This document shows positions 22,881-53,744 of a stretch of DNA of 64,000 nt, piece by piece; within the stretch, counting starts at the first letter, position 1; every line of letters starts with the position of its first letter. This DNA comes from Amphiduros pacificus (taxonomy: Eukaryota > Annelida > Polychaeta > Phyllodocida > Hesionidae): the NCBI GenBank assembly GCA_949316495.1, contig OX439008.1, forward strand, positions 6,097,001-6,161,000, read 5' to 3'. Position numbers and translations under genes: made by a program. The notes beneath the pieces are model-generated. The model saw only the letters and a list, made by a program, of their open reading frames with translations. It was not told where the DNA came from and did not search any database.

Positions 22881-25858
22881 TCGGGTTGGACACAATCAAG
22901 GTCTGAATGTACATTTGACAGTGTTACAATGCAATGAAATATTTCTTGACTTCAACAAACATTCAAGATGCCACTTATAATAACAAGCTGAATGATACCT
23001 TTTAAATAAAAAAAAGAAAAAAGCTGAATAATACCTTTTAAATAAAAAAAAGAAATCACGAATCGGTGTATTACTTCCAAGACAGTGAATATTTTAATGT
23101 CCTAAATTTATCAAAAATCAACTGTTACGAATGTGCATTATGTGTTGTACCTCTCTGTCAAGGTAAATTTCACAATTAATACAAAGGTTACATTGCACAA
23201 ATAAGTTATATTTTGACTAATTATCTCTCTAGTTTTTTTAGATTGTCTGGTGTATGGTATCATCGCAAATTGCATATTCCACGATACCTCAGAAAAATAT
23301 GTGTTTTGTTACGGAATTTCTGGTTTAAAACCCCAATAATAAAAGACTGTCTACATTTCTAATATTAATAACACAAATGTATTAAAAAATGCCTTAATTT
23401 GACAATATCATATGAAGGAATAAACAAATAAATAATCTAAGATAGTCAAATCATTGTTATATATGTGAATATCAGGCCATATGATGTTTTGAGGTGAATT
23501 TCAAGAAAAATGCGTAGAGTACGTACCCCCATGTGAATTGGTAGTTCCAGAAAAGACAACTAATTCATAATATACAGTCATATTTAGCTAATGTTGAGTA
23601 TTGTTAGTGAGATAATTATTAGTTGAAAGCATGCTCCAAAAACATGAAAATGAGATGTGAAGTCTGTTTTGTAGTGTACGTACCCCCTTGTAGAGTACGT
23701 ACCCCCTTGTTCACTGAGGTGTTAAGTGTTGGTCTTCATAGACTTTTAAATCATTTATATTGTTTGTAAAGTGATGAGATGTCAAGTGGACAACTCTGCT
23801 TAAGAAAACAACAGTTTAAGAAATTGTTTGATAACTAAGTGTTTGCTCTCTACACAAAATTTCTTACAATAATTTTGATAATATTCGACGTTCTACCTAA
23901 ATCATGAGCCAGACTAAGTGAAACTTTGAAGTTAATTTTGAATAAGTATATAAAAAGTAAATACAAATGGTTTGATAATTATTTCATTTTAAATTAGTAT
24001 CATAAAAGTTTGTATAGTCTACTCCATGAACATACTAAAATGTAATTGCTTCTGGGGTACGTACACTACAACATTTGAGTAATATTTACCAAATACTGCT
24101 CACCCTTGGACTAGGTGGCTCATAACAATTTATGAACTAAACAGAGCAAGGAGTCCATCAAGTACAAAAGTATGTGGAATTGTTATTCAAAGAACATAGC
24201 CAAAATGAGTAAATTAAACAAGAATACAGTTAAAAAATGAAGGCAACGTCATGTTTCATATTTTTAGAAATTTTGTGTTAAAAGCCAAAACATAATTATC
24301 AAACCTGTTTTTTTTTTTAAAAAGAGTTGTCCACTTGACATCTCATCACTTTACAAACAATATAAAAGATCTAAAATTCTATCAAGACCAACACTAACAT
24401 CTCTGTGTACAAGGGGGTACGTATGCTATGATGGGGGTACGTACACTACAAACAGACAAGACATCTCATTTTCAACCAATAATTATTTCACTAACAATAC
24501 TCAACATGAGTCAAATATATTTTTGTACCTATATTGTACATGTATAAACTACTATAAAAATAAAATTGATCAATCAATCATTATTAGAAATGCAAAATCT
24601 TTTATTACAAGAGTTAAAACCAGAAATTCTTTTAAAAAAAAACACATTTTTTTCTGAGGTATTGTGGAATATCCAGGTTTGCCATGATGTCATACATGAG
24701 ACAATCCTAAAAAACTAAATGAATAATAATTAGTCAAAATATACATTGTTTGTACAATGTATCCTTTATATTAGTTGTTAACTTTAACTTGACAAAAAGG
24801 TACAGCACACAATGCACATTCATAACAGTTAATTTTTAATAAGTATTACATTATTACATAAACGCTTCGAGCAGACTTGGTCTGATATAGCGCTATATAA
24901 ATCGTTATTATTATTATTATTTTTAAAATATTTATTGTTTTGGAAATGGTACACTGATTCATGGTTTATTTATTTTATCTTTTTTTGTTCTCTAAAAGGT
25001 ATAACTCAGCTTGTTGTCATAAGCAACATCTTAAATGTTTGGTGACATCAAAAAATATCTTATTACATTGTAATACTGTCAAGTGTACATTCAGACCTAT
25101 ATTAAGCCCAACCCAACACTGTAACAAAATTATTTGATGCTCAAGAAATTATTTGATGCTCAAGTATGAAAAAATTATGGGATGTCAATTGCAAATCAAT
25201 TCAAAATAAAAATCTGTTTTCGAAACATTTTAATTTTATTTTTGTTGTGAAAATCATTGTTGTTTCTGTGTAAGTTTATGCATAGAGTACGTACCCTGGG
25301 TAATGTATCATTTTTTTTAAACAATAAGAAGTGAAATACTTAGGCGGTTGCATATTATATCTTTCAAAAATATTCTTTCTTTATCTGCAGTTGAAAAGCA
25401 TTTTAAATTAAGATTCATTTGAAGTTAATTCGTTATCATAATCTTTGCGAGGAGCATTCCTGGAAAAATCAAAATGTTATTTTCCATCTCAACATTTTTT
25501 CTCTATATATTTAAAATTTTGGTTGTCCAAATTTAGTTTTAACTATGTTTGAACATTATATACACTATATTAATTTATTTGCCTTATATTTGTTTCATTA
25601 ATATAACCAATTTGGATAAGATTTCTGAATTATCCAAAATCAGTGTATACAGTTTGTAGAGTACGTACCCCCTGCAACACGCGTATGCTAAGCAGCCATA
25701 AAATTTCAATGGTATCTCCTTGTGCAAAAAAATTTTGGATTTGGGACAAGGAGACCTTGAATTGTAATAAAACATACCGGTAAGTTTGAATTGCAGATCA
25801 CAGGTTTGATTTTTCATGTTAAGTGACTGCCTCTAGTGACCTTGATTGTGTCCAACCC
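22881..25858. mobile_element. foldback-type element with about 1-kb inverted arms
   Basis: The left arm (about 22,881-23,880) and the right arm (about 24,245-25,125) are imperfect inverted copies in the same order. Shared pieces include GGTCTGAATGTACAYTTGAC, TATTTTGACTAATTAT, GATACCTCAGAAAAA, TTGAGTATTGTTAGTGA, AGTGTACGTACCCCC and GTAAAGTGATGAGATGTCAA. The outermost right end repeats the left tip: CGGGTTGGACACAATCAAGG at 22,881, inverted at 25,839-25,858. The section 25,126-25,858 is extra on the right. No transposase frame is seen, so it looks like a non-autonomous foldback DNA element or an inverted duplication of one. Arms differ by many substitutions and small gaps, so it is old. Confidence 0.75.
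24862..24921 (+). mobile_element. SINE 3' tail module inside the foldback element
   Basis: CGCTTCGAGCAGACTTGGTC, then TGATATAGCGCTATATAAAT and (TTA)n: the same tail as the one downstream of the SINE head at 32,237. It is a lone tail with no head, present in the right arm only. Confidence 0.65.
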
Positions 25859-27060
25859 GTATGCATGAGGTAGACATTAGAAGACATTATACGAGGGGCA
25901 GTAGACATCGTGTAATCAGAACAAAAAATTGTGGTGTGCAATCCTTTTATTACTCTCCGTACTCCTCTGGTTAAAGAAAAGAATATTCACAAGATATTAA
26001 AAACTATCCTGGAAGCCTCGTCACAACTTTATACTTTTTGTGTATTTTTCACCCATCAACAAAAAAAGTCAAAATGTCACTTGGAAGTGAGAAATGAGAA
26101 AAAAATTGTGGCCTGCAGTTGTGATTTTCAGGTATAGGAATTTCATTTTTAAACATAATCCCATGGGTTGATAGCTCAGTTGAGTCAATTCCATTTTCAA
26201 ATCATTTTAAGTGCATCTGCACTTATAAAAATATTCTTGTATTACTGTTGTCTGACACATGCATGTGACAACAAAGTCGAATGGAGTAATAAAAACCGGC
26301 AAACAATTGATAAGCTACATCGCAGCTTTGCTGTCGCCCGCAGCTCTGTTGTCGTCGCCTGTAAATGGCCCAATCTCTCAGGGAATAACATGTTAATCGG
26401 CTCTATTGAGCACTGTAGGTGGCCATGCTGACAGATCAGGACTGGCAAGATTTTACAGTCCCCATCATGAGAGTTTTTAAGTAGTTATTTTTTTGATTCA
26501 ATAATATTTATGTTAGCTAACTGCTGGGCAGCTTTACAACTTTCATGCAGGCTTATTAAAATGTATATTATCTTGATTTTATTTCCCAGTTAAGAAAAAA
26601 AAAATGTTAAAACAGCTACACACTGGAGGCATGCAAACTGTGATTCGCCAGGCTTTTACTGTGCTTGCATTGCCAGTATGTTAGAGTATTACATTCACTA
26701 CATGCAGAATGGCAGTCATTATATCAACTGCCCAGTCTAGAAACCAATTCCAGTTTGCACTGTAGACACCTGGTGGATCATAACTGTTGGAACTCAAGCA
26801 GCGAGAATTGCCGGTCACTGTCAGTGTAAACAGACAATGTTGACTGTTGTGTTGCACGGATCGCTTGGCGGTATTTTCCGGCAACCAATAAAAACCTACG
26901 AGGAGCTATAATCCCACCAGATTGTACACAGAATGCCCAATGATTAAAACCATTATATGATACATACCTTGTTCAACTTAATGCAAAGCAAGTACTGAAA
27001 TATTATCTTTCATTTCCACCGCTTGTGACTTCAATTTATAAACTCCCTTTGTATTTCCAG
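25859..27060. other. intergenic, no gene seen
   Basis: Mostly unique sequence with moderate GC content around 26,280-26,450 and 26,680-26,900. Short open frames exist on both strands but none resembles a known protein or shows splice-consistent extension. Confidence 0.45.
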
Positions 27061-27224
27061 TTCCGCTTGCGCTTGCGCGCAATCACTCGTCACTGAGGAG
27101 TCAACTTCCTTGATTGTAAACTTTGTCAACTTTGGAACTTTTAAGTTTGTTTCATTTGGATATTAGAAAATTTTGCGAATCTGAATCATTCTCTACTGAA
27201 AACTGGAGAAAGAACAGATTTTGG
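27061..27224 (+). promoter_or_regulatory. possible promoter and non-coding first exon of the BTK-like gene
   Basis: A short GC-rich patch (CCGCTTGCGCTTGCGCGCAA) is followed by about 150 bp without a long frame. This ends in a good 5' splice site, TTTTGG|GTAAGTTG, at 27,224/27,225. An acceptor at 31,495-31,496 (TTTATTTGCAG) could join it to the exon carrying the start codon. Inference only; no transcript evidence. Confidence 0.28.
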
Positions 27225-28209
27225 GTAAGTTGCAATTCTTATTTGATCAAGTCAAAACATATTTATGCCAGCCCATAACATAAAAAACAACTAAAAAAAC
27301 ATTGATTAAAAGGTCTCCTCACACTAGTTCAGTAGTTCACCTAATAGATAGCACAGTATGTTCTGCTTTGATCCCATGTCCATCGTCAAATTGGACATAA
27401 GTCTACTGTTCCCAAGAATATCAATCATTGACCATGAGTTTCCAGCTATGACTCTGGTCGAATTTGATTCTTGACTTGGACTAAAGCAATGTTCCGTGGT
27501 TGCTGGCATTTTTGACTGTTTTCATGTTTGACCGTGGCGTGTTCAACCATGGGAAAAAATTCTGTCTGTCTGTTTGACCACATCTACAGGAAGCAGGCCC
27601 ACAAGAAGTCTGCTCTAGTCGCTCTGTTAGGGTTTAAAACTCACAAAATGTCATTTGAGAAGGCTATGATTGACCCTCATTGCCAAACCTGCAGCAGTTT
27701 CCCCGTTTAGCTTACAATTAAACGCATGGGCTTGCACACAGGCACGCGTTCACACGGAAGGTGGTACATGGTCAAATATCAAATGCACGGGGAACGTGTC
27801 AGGCTCATACCATTATTTTAATGTTCGCAATTACAGCATATTAATATGAAATCTTCAAAACTAAAATGAACATCTTCTTATATTGTTCGCTATTACGGCA
27901 GTCATTTTCTGGTCCAAAATGAAGTAAATTCTACAAAATACATATGTAATGGTCTTCCCTGTGTTCCCACGGTTTCATACGTGTATGAATCATTTATTTA
28001 AGTGTATTATTAGCCGAGATATTAATTTGAAATATTCAAAACTATGATTAACAGAAATGTGAAATCTTCAAAACTATACCTTCCTGTGCATTTTATTGTA
28101 AGCTAAACATAGCCAGACGTATATTTAATTCAATTAAAAAAAATACTTAAAACATATATAATTGTTTTCTTGTTCTTATGAGTTCAGAAATGTTAATTCT
28201 TTATTCTTC

Positions 28210-28800
28210 TGTAGAATATTGATTATCTTAGAGGTGGCTCCAACAGATTCTGCGTTTACCATGTATGTGGGTAGCTTCAACACTTTCAGCACATGGTTGC
28301 AATCTGTGTTAGGGTTGGCTTCTGGAACTGTACAAACATGTAAAGTATCTTAGGGGTGGCTTTAACAGGTTCTAACTTAGGGGCGGCTTCAACACTTTCA
28401 GCACATGGTTGCAATCTGTGTTAGGGTTGGCTTCTGGAACTGTACAAACATGTAAAGTATCTTAGGGGTGGCTTTAACAGGTTCTAACTTAGGGGTGGCT
28501 TCAACACTTTCAGCACATGTTTGCAATCTGTCTTAGGGTTGGCTTCTGGAACTGTACAAACATGTAAAGTATCTTAGGGGTGGCTTTAACAGGTTCTAAC
28601 TTAGGGGTGGCTTCAACACTTTCAGCACATGTTTGCAATCTGTCTTAGGGTTGGCTTCTGGAACTGTACAAACATGTAAAGTATCTTAGGGGTGGCTTTA
28701 ACAGGTTCTAACTTAGGGGCGGCTTCAACATTTTCAGCACATGTTTGCAATCTGTCTTAGGATTGGCTTCTGGAACTATCTAGACATGCAATGTATCTTA
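28210..28800 (+). repeat. 112-bp tandem array
   Basis: About five copies of a 112-bp unit; CTTAGGGGTGGCTTTAAC recurs at 28,349, 28,461, 28,573 and 28,685, exactly 112 bp apart. Each unit also holds CTTCTGGAACTGTACAAAC. The first and last copies are diverged. Confidence 0.93.
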
Positions 28801-29627
28801 GTGGTGGCTTCAGCACTGAACACAAAGGGCATTTCGTGGTCTTTGATCTTAACCATAGTACAAATAAAAAATAAACAATCAAGAATTTCTTTTTATTGAT
28901 AAGGTAAAATATTTTGAAGATGTTTGATGACCATGGATCAAACTCTTGTTTGTTCAATTTTTTTGTACCTGCAACAGACGAAAAAACAATGTAAAAGAGG
29001 AGTCTATATATCCAAAGAATAGTCAATATATCAAAAGAACAATTTTGATAAGTGTATTATTTGCTCACCTATTAATGAGAACTGTAAAATTACATGTTAT
29101 ATATATGTGTATTATATTCAATACAGTTTTAAAGATTTCACATTAATATCTCGCTAATAATACACTTACATAAATGATTCAAATATTTATGACATGGTGA
29201 GAACAAGCGAAATACAATAGTGTGTATTAAAAACGTGTACCCATAAACGTTCGCATGCGTTTACCATGTATGTGGGTAGCAAAATGGTGATACCGCTGTA
29301 CACATAACAGAAAAAGCAGAAAGAAGATAATTTAATGGATATAATATACATTTGAATAGGCATGGTCAAAGAGATTACAGCCGAACAGGGGAATGTTTGA
29401 AACAGCCAGTCACCATGTTCCCTTCAAAACAATATCAGGCACAAGGCTGGTCAGAAAAAAATCGTTGTTGCACTTCTTGATCTTGGCATTGTTACAGCAT
29501 TGTGTGTGGACCTGCGCAGGGAGGTGAGAAATGGGTCATCCTATTCAAAGGTGTGACAGCAACAGTCTGAAGCTCGACAACACTGTGGCTTCTGACCATG
29601 CTGGCAGGTGACTGGCTTTTTCGACTC

Positions 29628-29932
29628 AGGCCTTGACATAAAGAGAAAAATATTGGTTGTCCGGTTGGGCCACCAGAGAATGATAAGTGGTGCCCTAAAC
29701 TTTCTAAGTATAATAATATGATGTGTGATACTTGTCCCAATTAAAATTTACAAGTCCATTGATTGTGATATTATTCAAATATCTATCAAGGATTAGAATA
29801 AAATCAAGATAGTTTCGGCCACTAAAAGACCAAAATATGGTTGCCCAACTGTGCCACTACAACAGACCATTCACGAGGCCAAACAGAATCTAGTGGCCCC
29901 GTGCCAACAGGCCAGTGAGTATGTCAAGGCCT
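29628..29932. mobile_element. short MITE-like element with 13-bp terminal inverted repeats
   Basis: AGGCCTTGACATA at 29,628-29,640 is exactly inverted at 29,920-29,932. The element is 305 bp with no coding frame. It sits inside the larger palindrome. No clear target-site duplication is seen, so an origin by chance or by local inversion remains possible. Confidence 0.45.
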
Positions 29933-30265
29933 ACGACCATTCCCCTATTCAACATGTTCAACCATTAGCTTGTTTGACCGTAATCTCTTCGACCATGCGG
30001 GTTTGATCATATGATATCAATGGCATTACTGATTCTTACCTTTTAACTTTCTCTGTTGAACATTAATTTGGAATTCAGGGTCAATTAGTCATCTCAAAGT
30101 ATTTTTTGTGAGTTTTGAGCTATTAAAGAGTCAGCAGAGTGACTGAGATGGACTACTTGTGTGGTCTGCTTCTTATTGCCACAGTCGAACTGGGCAGGAC
30201 AGAATTCTTACCAACAGTCAAACATGCCATGAATGAACAGGAGAACAGTCAAAAACACCAGTAAC

Positions 30266-31076
30266 CTTCTGACATTATATGATGTGTTACCCTTTGACAT
30301 GACGTCATCACTTCTAAATGTTCTAAATGTCATCTTACAACATCAAGTGACATGAGATGGGGTCGAGTTTAATCAGCATGAAGCTGATATGGCACACATG
30401 GGTCTGTGTATGCTGAGAAAAATTTGATTTTCAAGTCCATTTTGAAGTTGGTTATGGGAATAATGTTCTGGTGAATGTTTGCCTCGCTTTACACACAAGT
30501 TACAAACAGAGAGCACATAGCGTTATGAACAGACTTGTCTGGTATCAGAGCTATATAAATTTGATTATTATTATTAAATATTATTAAGTGCCACAAGCTG
30601 ACTTGTAGTGTTGATGTGAGGTTGATGACTTGATAGTGATATGTATTTTATGCCTTGATGGACCAGAAAAGCATCAACATAATCATTGGCAATGGATGAT
30701 GACATCTACATCTACATCTATAAGTTTACTCAGCAAAACCAATTGGCAGCCTGCCAAGGGTAAACGTCCCCTTTGTTCTGGATCAGTGAGCTCCTTATGT
30801 AATATTTGAAGAGCTGCAGCTTGTTACAATGTAATTATGGTAATGGAGTCAGACTGCTTGTATTGGGAACTTTTAACTCCTATTTACCTGTGAGCATGTT
30901 ATCTAACCGTGGTCTTGAATCATATTAGTTCACAATGCTGATACACTGGTCCAGACAAAAAATATACTTATTCCTGCCATCCAGCAAAATGTAATTATAT
31001 CAGTTCTTTAGTGGTTAAAAATACATTCCTCACTATGTCAGTAAATCTAAAAATAAACTTGTTTCTCCATGTTCTT
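30266..31076. other. intergenic with a SINE tail remnant at 30,519-30,580
   Basis: Mostly unique sequence. The stretch near 30,519 (CGTTATGAACAGACTTGTCT, then GCTATATAAAT and TTA repeats) is the tail module also seen at 1,328 and 24,862. A short (ACATCT)n lies near 30,705. Nothing else is recognised. Confidence 0.5.
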
Positions 31077-31327
31077 GGCCTGGCACGTTTTGCACCAAAA
31101 CGGGAACACGACCGGGCGTACTGTCACCTGACAGGTCGTACTGTCATGTTATCGGGAAAGCTAAGTCACGTGATCGGGATCCAGCTTGGCAGAGGGACGA
31201 TAGGGCGGCCCAGCGGGAGAATTTTGGATGCGCACGCTATGTCCCTAACACAAAACGAATGCTAAAGTTCTCCCGATTCCGGAATCAGAATTAACGGGCG
31301 TACGGTATGTGCAAAACGTGCCAGGCC
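31077..31327. mobile_element. GC-rich MITE with perfect 19-bp inverted ends
   Basis: GGCCTGGCACGTTTTGCAC at 31,077-31,095 is exactly inverted at 31,309-31,327. The 251-bp body is markedly richer in GC and CpG than its surroundings. A 3-bp CTT flanks both ends, compatible with a PIF/Harbinger-type or CMC-type target duplication. No transposase is encoded; it would have been moved in trans. Perfect ends suggest a fairly recent insertion. Confidence 0.75.
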
Positions 31328-31496
31328 CTTATTAGTTTAGGATTGTTTAAATGAATTCTGTAATTTTCTGTATTATTTATGGAGCTATTGGAAATGCATC
31401 CCGTCTGGATGTTCTTCCATTGGCATATGAGACTATATCCACATTAGCCATTAGGTATTGACTATCATTTTAATTATCCAGAACTTTTATTTGCAG

Positions 31497-31689
31497 ACAA
31501 TCACAAATAAATGGCAGTATATAAAGCTATAGGAGTGGACAGAATGCCACAAGAAAAGGATTTCAGAGACCTCTGACAGGAACACCACAAACTACTTCAG
31601 TGTGTAAATAATCTATAAATTGAGTTAATCAAACGCAAGGGATTTGTGTTACTATTAAACATTATGAAATAGAGAAAATCAGTTTGAAG
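31497..31689 (+). other. possible 5' UTR of the BTK-like gene with an upstream ORF
   Basis: An acceptor-like TTTATTTGCAG ends at 31,496. Between it and the start codon a short upstream ORF begins near 31,511 (ATGGCAGTATATAAAG) and stops after 21 codons near 31,576. If this is transcribed leader, it could lower translation of the kinase. Inferred, not proven. Confidence 0.3.
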
Positions 31690-50561
<18,872 letters not shown>

Positions 50562-53500
50562 GCTTTGAGATAATCCACACACCGAGATTAATGTAGCGCA
50601 GAATCAATGTTAATAGCTGGTTCTAATGGTGTAAATATTACTATTACATGTACATGTATGTGTTCACAGAATATTCCTTTTTTGAGGATTTTTAGGTGTT
50701 TAGATTAATACATATGAGATAGGAATTGTATTTGATATCGTTGTAGATTGCACTCAGTCCATAGGTTGATTGGCAGATTGCTGTGAGAAAGACCAGTTAT
50801 CTCTATTTCAGGTGTCTGTTATCGATAACAGAAATGTCTAAGTCAGCAGATCCCTTGCCTAATATTTTAGGCTAGGAGAAAAAAGGATCTTGTTTCTCAT
50901 CAAAGGTTTTTCTAAAAATAGGTCTGAGGAAGGGAGGTTTTTTTTTTGTTGTTGTGTTTTTTTTTTCAGCACAAAATCATATGCATCAGTATTCTACTCT
51001 CTTATTATGAATAGGGCCACTGATAGATTTTCTCTTCCAATAACAATTTTCAATAATAACATCTGTGCTAAAGCATTTTCAATAGTAACAGCTGTGCTAA
51101 AAGAATATTTCTTTGAGGTGAGGTTTGGCACATTTTTTATCCTGAAATAGGGGAGAGCTACAACGAGAAACAAGACTCTTTTTTCCCCTGGCCTTCTTTT
51201 GTCAATTATCAAGTCATAGCATCAACACCTGAAGTGTTAAAAACTTTTCAAAACCAAAATTATACCAGCACACCAGTATATCTTGGCAAATTTGAATAAA
51301 ATAATTACTCACAGCACAAAATCAGTAATATTAAAAAAGCAAGATGTACACGTATACGTACATGGACACTGACGGTACCACAATTTAAATACCGCGGTAG
51401 TCATTTATTGCTTCTCTCCACAAGTGTGACAAAGTAAGATTTCTTCACTGATTAATATTAATCTATTTGTAGGCAGTCAAAAATAAGCAAGGTGTGATAA
51501 TATGCTTTATTTCATTAACAAGATTACTTTTCATCATCTAATAATTGTAAATATTCTTGAAAAGCAAATATGGTTACCTTCTGAGGTCAATTATTATTAC
51601 AGTTTATCATTACATTTTTTCTGGCAAGATTTGTTGTCTTTATCCTTAAAGGATGTGCCTGTATATATAGATATGTATATAACTCTCAGGGAAACATTTT
51701 TGATATCCAGGTATTCTGGAGGGAGAAATATTTCCTTTCTGAACAATTTCCTGAGAATTTTTATTTAGTTTTTGCATGCCCTAAACTAATTGTGCCATGA
51801 TTCAATAAGTTAGTGTCTATTTACCTTTCATAATACGTCAATGATTTAATTTTTCTATTCCAAAACTGTATATATGTATATGTACAATGTAAAGTTGATG
51901 TTAGAACATGATTCAAGAAATAAAATGCCAAGAACATTATGAATAATACTGTTCCTTTGCTAACCACAACATTTTTTTAAAACTGAAGAAATTACGTTTT
52001 TGGGATAAAGCAAAAGAATAACCCAAGCAAAAGAGAACGCTTTTGAAAAAGTCTATCATTTAAACAGGTTAAAAATCTGAGGCTATAACCTTTAAGATTT
52101 GTTGAGAAGTTGAGCTAGGTGATGTACAGGCATTTTAATTCCTCACTATCATGATTAAATGAAATTTTGAAATGTGAACCAAACGGATGCGTTGGGTCTT
52201 CCTAAATGCAATACAGATGATCATTGACAGTATTTTATCAATTAATCAATTGTAAATAGCTTTCTGTAATTTTATATCCACATAACTACTCTGTAACATA
52301 TTTAAATTAATCAAATTTAATTTTGTACAAATTTCTTACTTAAAACCTTTTATTGTAAAGCACTTCTATAACCTGCATAAATTACTGTCCTTGTTTTGGA
52401 AAATATTTATTTTTATATGTAGCATCTTTGCTGATTATAAATCTTGTTCCTCCAGTTCAACAATACTTTCCAAAATTGTGAACTTTTTAAAACTTAAAAT
52501 ATCTGATGTTCTGTAATCTTGCAAGTCTCCAGATTCTTTTCTAAATGTCAAAATGGCCAGTTTCCTTTTTAGAAAATTTTGATATACATGATATAGGGAC
52601 AATGATAATATATATATATGTAATAATATACATGTAATTTATATGTGGATGAAATAACTGGCACAACTGGAAGAGACATTTCTAGGTAATATTCACAAGA
52701 ATTAAAATGGCCTATATTTTATACAATAATGCAAGAACACTCTTGGAAATAAATGTGTAAAGAAATAATTGTGTAATTTTTTTAAAATACAAAATGTTGG
52801 TCAAAGGAAGAATGAAATAAAACCTGGTTTTCACACAAATTGGAATGAATGCATTCAGAAAAATTTTCAGTGGAATATAATGCTTTATGACAACTATCAG
52901 TCATACACAAAACACAGATTTCAAAGAGTGCCAATTAAATGTCAAGTATGTATGTATTCGCATGATGTACACAGCAAAAGGTAAAAAAGATTATATATTA
53001 AGTGAGAGAAATGATATCACTTTGGGTAAATGGATCTGCCAAAGTAGACGTGTCATGAGCAAGATTATTCTTAATTTTATTGTCATTCGTTAACATGGGA
53101 CAAAAATGTTTTTATTCTGGTTGTGGAATTGCCATCAGGTTGTACAGGTTATCTGATGTATCGAATATACACCTAAAGAAAGACAGTAATTATTTCCTAA
53201 GATTGCATTTTAAAATATATTTTGTCATCATAATGGTTTAATATTCATTCTAACATCACCAGAGGGTGACATCACAAGTGGTTTTTAGTGAATGTCAACT
53301 GTGCTTGTGTGCTATGAAATTACACAAAAAAATCATGCAGCAATTTTTTTACTAACCAAATGGTGCTTTGTTTAAAAAAAATAGAAATAAAAAACAATTA
53401 ATATCTGGATAAAGCTGCCTAACAAATTAAATTAGAAATAATGTACTAAGAGTACTTTTGATCACATGATATAAAGTGAAAAATGTCACGTGAATTCAGA

Positions 53501-53744
53501 TAATAAAAGTGTGCAAAATATGTCTTTATTAGTTGATAATTTTAAATATATGCCATGCTATGGTCATTAAATTAACAATTCTATTTGTTTACGCCTTCAA
53601 TTTTAATTATTATCATGGTCATAAGAAATATTTTTTGTTCTGCTGAAGTTGTCAGCATAGTTTATGTAGTTGGTGGGGAAATAGGAGATTGTTAGTAATC
53701 ACATATATTATTTAAAGTTAGGGACATCATGGAGTTGATCTTTT
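50562..53744. other. 3' UTR and intergenic sequence after the BTK-like gene
   Basis: AT-rich sequence expected to contain the kinase 3' UTR. No gene is recognised; small open frames (50,890-51,212, 51,502-51,768, 52,769-53,093) resemble nothing known. Confidence 0.5.
51295..51300 (+). terminator. candidate poly(A) signal of the BTK-like gene
   Basis: First AATAAA downstream of the kinase stop codon, 734 bp beyond it. Another lies at 51,919-51,924. Which one is used is unknown. Confidence 0.35.

Larger units (their letters stand above)
27480..30265. mobile_element. second large palindromic (foldback-type) element, composite
   Basis: Inverted arms: 27,488-27,700 matches the reverse complement of about 30,070-30,262 (TTTTTGACTGTT, AATTCTGTC, AAAACTCACAAAA, TTGACCCT). 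An inner pair is 27,986-28,060 against 29,130-29,200 (GAATCATTTAT, AAGTGTATTATTAGC, GAGATATTAAT). Between the arms are a 112-bp array and a smaller MITE-like unit. GCGTTTACCATGTATGTGGG occurs at both about 28,255 and 29,257 in direct orientation. No transposase frame is seen. The arms are well diverged. Confidence 0.6.

Noticed and set aside
26168-26448. Overlapping frames on both strands in a slightly GC-richer patch
   Set aside because: No family, no splice-consistent extension and no repeat structure; coding status cannot be supported.
27528-27710. 60-codon frame beginning MTVACSTMGKNSVC
   Set aside because: It lies in an arm of the second palindrome, and the other arm does not keep the frame, so coding constraint is not supported.
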